NCBI GenBank assembly: GCA_947624535.1
Contig: CANQKU010000015.1
Span: 1 to 14,651 of the forward strand
DNA: 14,651 nucleotides
Origin: an uncultured Bacilli bacterium
GTDB taxonomy: Bacteria; Bacillota_I; Bacilli_A; RF39; UBA660
Direction: 5' to 3'
Part shown: piece after piece, positions 1 to 7,361 of the stretch
Position numbering within the stretch: position 1 is the stretch's first letter
Layout: the number at the start of each line of letters is the position of its first letter
The notes under the pieces: model-generated
Told to the model about the DNA's origin: nothing
Seen by the model: only the letters and a program-made list of their open reading frames with translations
Databases searched by the model: none
Position numbers and translations under genes: made by a program

Positions 1-1
1 C

Positions 2-208
2 ATGATGTGTTATGGTGTAGCTATTTATATTTTTATTCATATTGCTATTAATCTTTTAGGTTTATTTGGCCTAATGCCTCTAACAGGTGTGCCTCTTCCA
101 TTTATGAGTTATGGTGGTAGTTTTACTATTTGTTTAGTAGCGGCACTTACAATTGTTCAAAGAGTGTGTGTAGATACAAAAAATCGTGATGCTAGGAAAA
201 AAACGTAA
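2..208 (+). CDS. FtsW/RodA/SpoVE-family SEDS glycosyltransferase, C-terminal fragment
   Basis: This is the last 68 residues of a protein whose 5' part lies before the window; the ATG at its left edge is internal, not a start. SEDS proteins polymerise peptidoglycan glycan strands from lipid II in the membrane. The fragment holds a hydrophobic helix (about residues 4-24), then the conserved GLMPLTGVPLPFMSYGGS signature (18 residues) found near the C-terminus of the family, another helix (about 41-53) and a short basic tail. The fragment cannot decide between FtsW (division), RodA (elongation) and SpoVE. The stop codon lies 44 nt before the comEA start, and no terminator is visible between them, so the two may be cotranscribed. 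Confidence 0.9.
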   Translation: MMCYGVAIYIFIHIAINLLGLFGLMPLTGVPLPFMSYGGSFTICLVAALTIVQRVCVDTKNRDARKKT

Positions 209-252
209 TGTTTTTTCTTTTTTTTTCTAATAATACAGTAGGAGGTTTACAA

Positions 253-951
253 ATGACATTTAAATACCGATATCGTAAACAAATACTTCTTTGTTTTGGA
301 GTGTTATTTACTATAGCCTCAGGTGTTTTTTTATTTATTTATAATAAACCTAAGACTAAAAAAGTTACTACTAATAAAGAAGTATTAGTTAAGAAGTCTA
401 AAAAAGAAAAAGAAGATACTAAAGACAAAACAAAAGAAGAAGATATTAAAGAGATTATGGTGGATGTGAAAGGTGAGGTAGTAAATGAAGGAATTTATAA
501 GTTAAAAGAAGGAAGTAGAGTTATTGATGCAATCCAGTTAGCAGGTGGAATTACTCAAAATGGAGATACAAGTGTTTTAAATTTGAGTAAAAAGTTAGAA
601 GATGAAATGGTAATTATTGTTTATAGTTATTATGAGGTTAGAAATTTTGAAAAAGTTAGAGAAGTTAATGAGATAGTTTCACAAAATTGTATGGAAGGTT
701 TTAATGGGGTTTCTAATGATGCCTGTATTGAAACTGAACAGTCTAATAATAATTCTACTACTAAGATATCAATTAATAAAGCTACTCTAGAAGAACTTAT
801 GAAGTTACCTGGAATTGGAGAAGCGAAAGCTAAAAGTATTATTGAGTATCGTGAAAAGAATGGAGAGTTTCAAAATATAGAGCAATTAAAAGAAGTAAAT
901 GGAATAGGAGATTCTTTATTTGATCAAATTAAGGAAAATATTACTATCTAA
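253..951 (+). CDS. comEA: ComEA, DNA-uptake receptor with SLBB and helix-hairpin-helix domains
   Basis: ComEA is the membrane-anchored double-strand DNA receptor that passes transforming DNA to the ComEC channel. The start chosen is the ATG at 253, with GGAGG at 241-245. An upstream in-frame ATG at 208 overlaps the preceding stop but has no ribosome site and would add 15 odd Phe-rich residues. The 232-aa protein has a membrane anchor (about residues 10-30), a Lys/Glu-rich stalk (31-66), an SLBB-like domain (69-125, VDVKGEVVNEGIYKL), a linker, and a C-terminal ComEA-type helix-hairpin-helix domain (172-230) with hairpins LPGIGEAKA and VNGIGDSLF. All expected domains are present and intact. The extracellular linker carries two Cys (146, 158) that could form a disulfide; this is only inference. 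comEC begins inside its last codons. Confidence 0.93.
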   Translation: MTFKYRYRKQILLCFGVLFTIASGVFLFIYNKPKTKKVTTNKEVLVKKSKKEKEDTKDKTKEEDIKEIMVDVKGEVVNEGIYKLKEGSRVIDAIQLAGGITQNGDTSVLNLSKKLEDEMVIIVYSYYEVRNFEKVREVNEIVSQNCMEGFNGVSNDACIETEQSNNNSTTKISINKATLEELMKLPGIGEAKAKSIIEYREKNGEFQNIEQLKEVNGIGDSLFDQIKENITI

Positions 952-3007
952 TTATTTTTATATTTGTCTATTTATAATAGTAATAATTTATACTATATTT
1001 CAAATTTATTTACCTAAAGTAAGTATATTTAAAAAAGATACCACTTCTTTTAAAGTAGTATTATTAGACTATAATATAGATGGAAATAAATTGAAATTAG
1101 AAGTTAAAAATAAAGAAAAGTTAATTGCTTATTATTATTTCCAAACAAAAAAAGAACGTAACTTTTTTACTAATAATATAGAAATAGGAGATTATTTACT
1201 GCTAAGGGGAAGTTTAACTCTTCCTAATAAAAATAAGACTAAGGGTTTATTTAATTATCGTAAATATTTACAAAGAAGGAAAATTTATTATTTATTAGAG
1301 ATTGATGAAGTTATTAGACTTAGAAAAAATAGAAATTTATTATTTAAACTAAAAAATTATTTTTATAAAAAAGCAGATAATCCGTATTTAAAAACTTTTA
1401 TCTTAGGAGATACTTCTTTAATTTCTAAAGATACTTTAAATAACTACCGAGAGCTTGGAATTAGTCATTTATTTGCTATCAGTGGTATGCATATTACTTT
1501 ATTATCAAATCTACTTTTAAAACTATTAAAAAAATTCAAATTAAGAGAAAATGTTTGCCAAGTAATTGTAGGAGTTTTTCTAATAATTTATTTATTTTGT
1601 GTAGGCTGTTCTGCCTCTATTTTAAGAGCTGTATTATTTTATATTTTTTTCTCTATTAATAAAATATTTTACTTTTATATTAAACAAGTCCAAATATTTA
1701 TCATAGTTCTTAGTATCTCATTATTAATTAATCCAAATTATATTTTTGATATAGCTTTTTTATATTCATTTAGTATTTCTTTATCACTTTTAGTAATGGG
1801 AAAATTTATAAATTCATTCTCTAATTATTTTACTAAACTTCTAGCTTGTTCAATAATTTCATTTATAGTAAGTATTCCTATTACTTTATACTATTTTAAT
1901 CAACTTAATATCTTATCACCAATTTATAATCTTTTATATGTACCTCTTGTAAGTTTAATAATTTTTCCTCTAGCTCTTCTTACATTTATATTTAAACCTC
2001 TAACTTTTATTTTTCAAAAAACTATTAACTTTCTAGAATTAAGTAGTGTTTACTTTTCAAAATTTGAATTTCCTAAACTTATCTTTAAATCATTTCCTCT
2101 ACCAATATATTTTTTATATGTAGTTTTAATTATCATTATTTTATATTTTATAAATTTAAAAAAGTATAAATATCTATTAATTTTATTTTTATTATTAAGC
2201 TTTCACTATACTTATCCTAAAATATTTTCTAAAGATTATTTAACTATGTTAGATATTGGACAAGGAGATAGTTTTTTACTTCATTTAGGAAATAAAAATA
2301 TTTTAATTGATACAGGTGGGGTGATGGAATATAATAAAAGTAGTTGGAAACAAGTAAAAAATAAATCTTCGATAGCTAGTTCAACTACTATTCCATATTT
2401 AAAAAGACAAGGTATTTCTAAGATAGATGTTTTAATTTTAACTCATGGTGATGAAGATCATATGGGTGAAGCTATTAATTTAGTTAATAATTTTAAAGTA
2501 GAAAAGATTATCTTTAATTGTGGGAAGTTTAACTATTTAGAAAAAGAATTAATTAAAAGATTAAAAAAAATAAAAATTACTTATTATAATTGTATAGATG
2601 AGTTAAATATAGATAATAATATATTTTATTTTTTAAATACTAAAGTCTATGATAATGAAAATGATAATAGTAATGTGATTTATGTAAAAATAGGTAAGTA
2701 TAAGTTTTTATTTATGGGTGATGCTTCTATAAATAGGGAAAATGATATATTGAATGAGTATGAGTTAGGAAATATTGATATATTAAAAGTAGGGCATCAT
2801 GGATCTAAGACGTCATCAAGTAAAGAATTTATAGATTTAATAAAGCCTAAATATTCTTTGATATCTGTCGGAGTAGATAATAAGTATAATCATCCTAATA
2901 AAGGTGTTTTAAATACTTTGAAATATTCTAAAATATATAGAACTGATAAGATGGGAACTATTTCATTTATAATAGAAAATAATAAGTTAATTATTAAAAA
3001 TTTATAG
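920..3007 (+). CDS. comEC: ComEC/Rec2, competence DNA translocation channel
   Basis: ComEC is the polytopic membrane channel that carries single-stranded DNA into the cytoplasm during transformation. The 695-aa protein has an N-terminal helix (about 8-30), a soluble region, then the Competence domain with its signature GISHLFAISGMHITLL (about 180-195) and many hydrophobic helices up to about residue 435. The C-terminal metallo-beta-lactamase domain (about 440-690) has DIGQGDS, the metal-binding THGDEDH (508-514), MGD (599-601) and GHHGSKTSS (625-633). The metal ligands are intact, which fits an active nuclease-like domain. The start is a TTG at 920 with AGGAG at 906-910, nine bases upstream. 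It overlaps the 3' end of comEA by 32 nt, which implies translational coupling. The length is close to the usual 700-780 aa, with no frameshift. Confidence 0.94.
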   Translation: MIKLRKILLSNYFYICLFIIVIIYTIFQIYLPKVSIFKKDTTSFKVVLLDYNIDGNKLKLEVKNKEKLIAYYYFQTKKERNFFTNNIEIGDYLLLRGSLTLPNKNKTKGLFNYRKYLQRRKIYYLLEIDEVIRLRKNRNLLFKLKNYFYKKADNPYLKTFILGDTSLISKDTLNNYRELGISHLFAISGMHITLLSNLLLKLLKKFKLRENVCQVIVGVFLIIYLFCVGCSASILRAVLFYIFFSINKIFYFYIKQVQIFIIVLSISLLINPNYIFDIAFLYSFSISLSLLVMGKFINSFSNYFTKLLACSIISFIVSIPITLYYFNQLNILSPIYNLLYVPLVSLIIFPLALLTFIFKPLTFIFQKTINFLELSSVYFSKFEFPKLIFKSFPLPIYFLYVVLIIIILYFINLKKYKYLLILFLLLSFHYTYPKIFSKDYLTMLDIGQGDSFLLHLGNKNILIDTGGVMEYNKSSWKQVKNKSSIASSTTIPYLKRQGISKIDVLILTHGDEDHMGEAINLVNNFKVEKIIFNCGKFNYLEKELIKRLKKIKITYYNCIDELNIDNNIFYFLNTKVYDNENDNSNVIYVKIGKYKFLFMGDASINRENDILNEYELGNIDILKVGHHGSKTSSSKEFIDLIKPKYSLISVGVDNKYNHPNKGVLNTLKYSKIYRTDKMGTISFIIENNKLIIKNL

Positions 3008-3069
3008 TTAAAATATTGTGTTTTTTTACTTTTTTTATTAAAATGTTTTTAGGAAATGATGGTGGTATT

Positions 3070-3975
3070 ATGGTAGAGGCAGTTAAGTATGTGGATAAAG
3101 CTAACAAATTAAAATTAAAACAGGCTTATATGGATGCTTGTAGTAATAAAGAGTTTTTAGAGTATGTAACTAACTTACCTATAGAAGAAGATTTATTAAT
3201 GCAGTATACTTCTTTGTTAGAAGATAGTTTTTTAGAATATCAAAATTGTAGTAAATGTAGAAATTTATCTAGTTGTAAAAATAAGATTAATGGTTACTGT
3301 TTACAAGCTAAACGCCAAGAGAAAAAAGTTATTTTTGAATATATTCGTTGTAAAAGACAAGAACAAATAGATTTAGCTAGTAGTTATTTAGACAATATAG
3401 AGTATTATGATGCTCCTAAAGAGATAAAACAAGCTTCTTTTAAAAATTTATATAAAGATGATACTACCCGAGTACCAGTTTTAAAATATTTACAAGATTT
3501 TATTAAAAACTATGGTAAGAAAGAAAAATTAAAGGGTCTTTATTTACATGGATCTTTTGGCTCTGGGAAGACTTACTTAATCGCTGCTTTATTAAATGAT
3601 ATGGCTAAGAAGAAAGTAAAAAGTGCTTGTGTTTATTATCCCGAATTACTTAGAAGTTTAAAATCATCTTTCAAAACTGACTATGAAGAAAAATTCCAGT
3701 ATATTAAAAAAGTACCACTTTTACTTTTAGATGATATTGGAGCTGAAAATATAAGTAATTTTAGTCGTGATGAGATTTTAGGACCTATTCTTCAATATAG
3801 AATGGAAGAAGAATTACCAACTTTTTTTACATCTAACTTAACTTTAGAAGAATTAGAAAAACACTTAGCAATTTCTAATAGTGGGGTAGACTTAGTAAAA
3901 GCTAAAAGAATAATTGAGAGAATTAAACAATTAACAGTAGATATTGAATTAGTTAGTAAAAATAGAAGAGATTAA
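3070..3975 (+). CDS. dnaI: DnaI, replicative helicase loader (AAA+ ATPase)
   Basis: DnaI loads the replicative helicase at the origin and at restarted forks in Bacillota. The protein is 301 aa from the ATG at 3070, close to B. subtilis DnaI. An N-terminal helicase-binding part contains Cys 60, 63, 69, 77 and 94, which look like the zinc-binding cluster of the DnaI N-domain. The AAA+ part has Walker A GSFGSGKT (161-168), Walker B LLLLDD (217-222), a sensor-1 TSN (254-256) and arginines in KAKRIIERI (278-286). Upstream in-frame starts at 3016 (TTG) and 3043 (ATG) would add a Phe-rich leader without a good ribosome site; GGTGG lies at 3061-3065. It follows comEC by 62 nt without a visible terminator, so it may be read from the same transcript. 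No dnaB or dnaD gene is next to it in this window. Confidence 0.92.
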   Translation: MVEAVKYVDKANKLKLKQAYMDACSNKEFLEYVTNLPIEEDLLMQYTSLLEDSFLEYQNCSKCRNLSSCKNKINGYCLQAKRQEKKVIFEYIRCKRQEQIDLASSYLDNIEYYDAPKEIKQASFKNLYKDDTTRVPVLKYLQDFIKNYGKKEKLKGLYLHGSFGSGKTYLIAALLNDMAKKKVKSACVYYPELLRSLKSSFKTDYEEKFQYIKKVPLLLLDDIGAENISNFSRDEILGPILQYRMEEELPTFFTSNLTLEELEKHLAISNSGVDLVKAKRIIERIKQLTVDIELVSKNRRD

Positions 3976-4057
3976 TGTCAAATAGACAAATTATTCAAAA
4001 ATAAAGCATTGTATATTCTAAAAAAATATTGTACTCTTAAAGAAAGAGGTGTTATTG

Positions 4058-4684
4058 ATGGCTACAGAAAAGAAAACTAAAAAAGATAATAATAAATATA
4101 ATAAAATTATTTTAGCAATTTTTGTCCTATTACTTTTGTTAATTGGAGGAACTTATGCTTGGATAACTGTGACCTTACATAGTGAGAAGACAAATACAAT
4201 AGTAACAGGAACGCTATCTCTAACTTTGGATGAACATGAATATATTGATCTTTCAAATCAAAAAGTAGCCATTCCACTTTCTAAGACTGATGCGTTAAAA
4301 CAAGATAATAATATTTATCGCTTTGATCTTACCAATGATGGAGATATTGATAGTGAGTATACAATTTATTTAGATATTCAAAATGATACAGGTCTTCCTA
4401 CTATTCCAAATGACTGTATTCGTTATATTCTTACAAAAGATGATATTGATAGATCAGATGAATTATTAAGTAGTGCTAAAATAGAACAAACTCAAGGATC
4501 TAATTATGGAAAAATTATATTAGATAGTAGTAATTATGATTTATCATCTACTGTTTTAACACCTGGACAGACTAATAAATATTCATTAAGACTTTGGATT
4601 GATGAGAAAGCTACAAGTGAGATAGCTAATCATGAATTTAAAGCTAAGTTAAAAGTAGTCGCAACTCAAACTGATATCGAATAA
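4058..4684 (+). CDS. secreted protein with SipW-type signal peptide, TasA/camelysin-like
   Basis: This 208-aa protein has a basic N-terminus (MATEKKTKKD), a long hydrophobic stretch (about 17-31) and then GGTYAW (30-35). That layout is characteristic of SipW-dependent signal peptides of the TasA/CalY (camelysin) group. The mature part is a beta-rich, acidic domain of about 170 residues with the FDLTNDGDIDSEYTIYLDI segment typical of these proteins (19 residues), and no LPxTG motif or second membrane helix. By family analogy it would be exported and may form fibres or coat the cell; that function is inference. The start is the ATG at 4058 with AGAGG at 4045-4049; a GTG three codons upstream overlaps the ribosome site. 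It lies alone between dnaI and the T-box promoter. No matching signal peptidase gene is in the window. Confidence 0.75.
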   Translation: MATEKKTKKDNNKYNKIILAIFVLLLLLIGGTYAWITVTLHSEKTNTIVTGTLSLTLDEHEYIDLSNQKVAIPLSKTDALKQDNNIYRFDLTNDGDIDSEYTIYLDIQNDTGLPTIPNDCIRYILTKDDIDRSDELLSSAKIEQTQGSNYGKIILDSSNYDLSSTVLTPGQTNKYSLRLWIDEKATSEIANHEFKAKLKVVATQTDIE

Positions 4685-4689
4685 ATTAG

Positions 4690-4718
4690 TTGAAATCTTT
4701 TTAAAAGTGTGATATTAT
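4690..4718 (+). promoter_or_regulatory. sigma-A promoter of the T-box/thrS unit
   Basis: TTGAAA (4690-4695) and TATTAT (4713-4718) are separated by 17 bases, near consensus for sigma-A. Transcription would start around 4725, just before the T-box stem I. The promoter begins six bases after the preceding stop codon. Confidence 0.8.
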
Positions 4719-4724
4719 TTTAAT

Positions 4725-4929
4725 ACGCAAAGAAAAACTGTGAGTAAGGACATGATAATTCTTTTCACTTTTTTAGAGAGTTCGTGGTAGGTGTAAACGA
4801 ATAAATAAAAGAGTTATTACTACCTTATTAGTTGAATTATGAAAAGTAATTCCGGTAAATAACCGTTATTTAAATTAAGTAAAAAATGGATGGTACCGTC
4901 AAAAAGACTCCTGTAGTAGGGGTCTTTTT
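4725..4929 (+). promoter_or_regulatory. threonine T-box riboswitch leader (specifier ACT)
   Basis: This leader senses uncharged tRNA-Thr and lets transcription continue into the downstream genes. Stem I can be built by hand. The base is AACT (4736-4739) with AGTT (4830-4833), then TAAGG (4745-4749) with CCTTA (4823-4827). An 11-bp upper helix pairs 4755-4765 with 4807-4817. The apical part has the classic AGAGAG (4775-4780), a TTCGT/ACGAA stem and the GGTAGGTGTAA loop. The specifier loop between the two lower helices exposes ACT (4819-4821) followed by a purine A (4822), a threonine codon, which agrees with thrS downstream. A CGGT/ACCG hairpin (4853-4865) is a likely stem III. The T-box proper is AATGGATGGTACCGTC (4885-4900), with TGGT as the tRNA acceptor-end contact, and is followed by the leader terminator. 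Confidence 0.93.
4901..4929 (+). terminator. T-box leader intrinsic terminator
   Basis: AAAAAGACTCCT (4901-4912) pairs with AGGGGTCTTTTT (4918-4929) as a 12-bp stem with one G-U wobble and loop GTAGT, ending in its own T-run. Its 5' side directly follows the T-box sequence, so it competes with the antiterminator. It sits 23 bases before the first controlled gene. Confidence 0.88.
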
Positions 4930-4952
4930 GTTTATTATGAGGAGGAAATAAA

Positions 4953-5474
4953 ATGAAAGAAAAATTAGTAATTAGTTTAGATCAAACAATTGGTATTAGG
5001 GAATTTATGAGTGAGTATTTAGGAATAGATTATAAAAAGCCTCATAAATTGTCACATCAAATGATGGATATGTATTTACTTGAGAAGGGGTATGGTCTAC
5101 CACGTAAAGTAAATTATCAAGAAGTTGATCAACAAGGACTTTTAATGGGTGAGTATTTAGCTGTAAGATCAGAAACAACTAGAAAGAAAAAAGGAACAAT
5201 TCAAATTTATGAAAATCCTAAAAAATTATATCATCAAAGCCTATTAAGACAATTAAAAAAAGAAGCTAATGAATATCGCTTAAGAAAAGTTAGACAAAAT
5301 ATTTTAAATAGTTTAGGTCTAGCTTTATTAGAACAAGATGAGATTATTTCACTTGATGACTTTAATAGACAAAACCTTGAAGAGTCGTATGATATTAGTG
5401 AAAAAGTAAACCGTCAAAAAGTTTATGGAATAAGTAGTGGAAGACATTTAAAGAATAGGAGTAGATGGAAATGA
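4953..5474 (+). CDS. unrecognised 173-aa basic protein, first gene under the Thr T-box
   Basis: I do not recognise this protein. It starts at ATG 4953 behind a strong AGGAGG (4940-4945), so it is surely translated. The 173-aa product has no signal peptide or membrane helix. It is rich in Lys and Arg, most of all in the second half (RQLKKEANEYRLRKVRQN, about 93-110, probably helical) and at the C-terminus (GRHLKNRSRWK). The N-terminal part has a beta-then-helix look (KLVISLDQTIGIREFMSEYLG). It contains no Cys, so it is not a zinc protein. It is not the TGS domain missing from the next gene as far as I can judge by eye, and it does not resemble the YtxC that lies before thrS in Bacillus. Its stop overlaps the thrS start as ATGA, so the two are probably translated together and share control by tRNA-Thr. 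A nucleic-acid-binding role is only a guess from charge. Confidence 0.85.
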   Translation: MKEKLVISLDQTIGIREFMSEYLGIDYKKPHKLSHQMMDMYLLEKGYGLPRKVNYQEVDQQGLLMGEYLAVRSETTRKKKGTIQIYENPKKLYHQSLLRQLKKEANEYRLRKVRQNILNSLGLALLEQDEIISLDDFNRQNLEESYDISEKVNRQKVYGISSGRHLKNRSRWK

Positions 5475-7228
5475 TTAACATTAAAGAACATGAAAATTTA
5501 AGCATTCTAAATCATTCTTGTGCTCATTTACTAGCTCAAGCTGTTAAACATTTATATCCACAAGCTAAGTTTTGGGTAGGACCAGTTATTGAAGAGGGAT
5601 TTTATTATGATATAGATTTAGGTGAAGAAGTAATTAGTGAAGAAGATTTACCTAAAATCGAAAAAGAAATGAAAAAAATAGCTAAAGATGGGAAAAGAAT
5701 TGTTAGAGAAGAATTAACAAAAGAAGAAGCTTTAGAAAAATTCAAAGATGATCCATATAAAATAGATTTAATATCTCGAATGGATGAAGAAAATACTATT
5801 ATTAGTTGTTATAGTCAAGGAGATTTTACGGACTTATGTAGAGGACCTCATGTTGATACAGTTAAACAGTTAAAATATTTTAAATTATTAAAAGTATCAG
5901 GAGCATATTTCAAAGGTGATGCTAAAAATAAAATGCTTCAACGTATCTATGGAATTTGTTTTGAAAATGAACAAGATTTAGAAAAACATTTACAAGAACT
6001 AGAAGAAGCTAAAGAAAGAGATCATAGAAAATTAGGTAAGGAATTAAAAATATTTATGACTCATGACTTAGTTGGTAAGGGAATGCCTATGTGGCTACCT
6101 AATGGTGCGATGATAAGATATGAGTTAGAAAAATATATTAAAGATAAAGAAATTGCCCTAGACTATCAACATGTTTATACACCAAGTTTAGGTAGTGTTG
6201 ACTTATATAAAACTAGTGGGCATTGGGATCATTATAAAGAAGATATGTTTCCTAAAATGGTCGTAGATGATGAAGAATTTGTCTTGCGTCCAATGAATTG
6301 TCCTCATCATATGTTAATTTATAAAAATGATCTTCATTCTTATAGAGATTTACCAATTCGTATTGGAGAATTAGCTCATGACTTCAGATATGAAGCAAGT
6401 GGTGCGGTTTGTGGATTAGAGCGTGTAAGATGCATGTGTCAAAATGATGCACATATTTTTTGTAGTATCAATCAAGTAGGTGATGAGTTTGCCTCAGTTG
6501 TTAAATTAATATTAGACGTATATAAAGATTTTGGCTTTAAAGATTATTCATTTAGACTTTCTTTACGTGGTAAGGAAAAAGAAAAATACTTTGATGATGA
6601 TGAAATGTGGGATAAAGCTGAGTCAATGTTAAGAAAAGTATTAACTGATTTAGGACTAGATTTTTATGAAGCCGAAGATGAAGCCGCTTTTTATGGACCT
6701 AAGTTAGACGTTCAAGTAAAGTCTGCTATCGGACATGATGTAACTTTATCAACTTGCCAGTTAGATTTCTTACTACCAGAGAGATTTGACCTAACTTATA
6801 TTAACGAAGAAGGAAAAAAAGAAAGACCAGTAGTAATTCACAGAGCAATCCTTGGAACAATCGATCGCTTTAGTGCTTTTCTATTAGAAGAGACTAAGGG
6901 AGCTTTACCACTTTGGCTTTCTCCAGTTCAAGTTGTAGTTATTCCCGTATCTAGTCTTCATCATGAAAGCTATGCTAAAGAAGTTTATGAAAAACTAAAA
7001 AAATCTGGTATTAGAGTTAAATTAGATGATCGTAATGAAAAATTAGGTTATCGCTTGCGTGAAGCTCAAACTCAAAAAATCCCTTATACTTTAATATTAG
7101 GAGATCAAGAAAAAGAAAATAATACTGTAAGTTATCGTCTATATAGTAAAAAAGATACAACTAGTTGCTTGTTAGATGAATTTATTTCTAGAGTAAAAGA
7201 AAAAATTGAAAAGAAAATTAATGAGTAG
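5471..7228 (+). CDS. thrS: threonyl-tRNA synthetase lacking the TGS domain
   Basis: This class II enzyme charges tRNA-Thr with threonine and edits mis-charged serine. The chosen start, ATG 5471, forms an ATGA overlap with the previous stop and has AGGAG nine bases upstream (5457-5461); an in-frame ATG at 5465 is too close to that site. The 585-aa product begins almost directly with the editing domain: HSCAH (15-19, the HxxxH motif) and CRGPH (123-127). The catalytic core has zinc ligands Cys277 (MNCPHH), His328 (NDAHIFC) and His457 (VIHRAILG), and motif 2 near RYEASGAVCGLERVR. The anticodon-binding domain occupies about 480-585. Bacterial enzymes are usually about 640 aa with an N-terminal TGS domain of about 60 residues, which is absent here; similar short forms occur in mycoplasmas as I recall. 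It is controlled by the upstream T-box and ends at a strong terminator. Confidence 0.96.
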   Translation: MINIKEHENLSILNHSCAHLLAQAVKHLYPQAKFWVGPVIEEGFYYDIDLGEEVISEEDLPKIEKEMKKIAKDGKRIVREELTKEEALEKFKDDPYKIDLISRMDEENTIISCYSQGDFTDLCRGPHVDTVKQLKYFKLLKVSGAYFKGDAKNKMLQRIYGICFENEQDLEKHLQELEEAKERDHRKLGKELKIFMTHDLVGKGMPMWLPNGAMIRYELEKYIKDKEIALDYQHVYTPSLGSVDLYKTSGHWDHYKEDMFPKMVVDDEEFVLRPMNCPHHMLIYKNDLHSYRDLPIRIGELAHDFRYEASGAVCGLERVRCMCQNDAHIFCSINQVGDEFASVVKLILDVYKDFGFKDYSFRLSLRGKEKEKYFDDDEMWDKAESMLRKVLTDLGLDFYEAEDEAAFYGPKLDVQVKSAIGHDVTLSTCQLDFLLPERFDLTYINEEGKKERPVVIHRAILGTIDRFSAFLLEETKGALPLWLSPVQVVVIPVSSLHHESYAKEVYEKLKKSGIRVKLDDRNEKLGYRLREAQTQKIPYTLILGDQEKENNTVSYRLYSKKDTTSCLLDEFISRVKEKIEKKINE

Positions 7229-7244
7229 GTTTGTAAAAATATGT

Positions 7245-7282
7245 AAAAAAGAGAAAAAATATAAAATTTTTTCTCTTTTTTT
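7245..7282 (+). terminator. intrinsic terminator after thrS
   Basis: A perfect 16-bp inverted repeat (7245-7260 with 7266-7281) surrounds the loop ATAAA and ends in a run of seven T. The stem is A/T-rich with a GAG/CTC core. It separates the T-box unit from the mraZ promoter. Confidence 0.85.
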
Positions 7283-7292
7283 ATTTATATTC

Positions 7293-7322
7293 TTTACAAA
7301 AAATAATTAAATATAGTAATAT
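7293..7322 (+). promoter_or_regulatory. probable sigma-A promoter of the mraZ operon
   Basis: TTTACA (7293-7298) and TAATAT (7317-7322) are 18 bases apart. Transcription would begin near 7329, just upstream of the first GTGG box. The start of the run is ten bases after the thrS terminator, which fits a new unit. Confidence 0.6.
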
Positions 7323-7331
7323 GTAAGTAAG

Positions 7332-7361
7332 CAGTGGTTGATTGTGGTAGAAAGTGGGGGA
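7332..7361 (+). promoter_or_regulatory. MraZ operator: three GTGG boxes at 10-bp pitch
   Basis: Three decamers follow without a gap: CAGTGGTTGA, TTGTGGTAGA, AAGTGGGGGA. GTGG falls at 7334, 7344 and 7354, exactly one helical turn apart. Tandem (A)AAGTGG-like or TGGG-like boxes at this spacing before mraZ are the known binding site by which the ring-shaped MraZ protein controls its own operon. The third box overlaps the only Shine-Dalgarno-like G-run (7356-7360) for mraZ, so operator and ribosome site share sequence. Confidence 0.88.

Noticed and set aside
208..252. Longer ComEA start at ATG 208, overlapping the previous stop
   Set aside because: No ribosome site; GGAGG at 241-245 points to ATG 253, and the extra residues are Phe-rich and not part of a signal.
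3016..3069. Longer DnaI starts at TTG 3016 or ATG 3043
   Set aside because: The extension is Phe-rich and unlike DnaI N-termini; the 3070 start gives the usual length.
3976..4057. Promoter for the TasA-like gene
   Set aside because: Several AT-rich hexamers are present (for example TTGTAT and TACTCT), but none forms a convincing pair; chance is likely at this base composition.
5465..5470. thrS start at ATG 5465
   Set aside because: Only three bases from AGGAG; ATG 5471 has proper spacing and the ATGA overlap.
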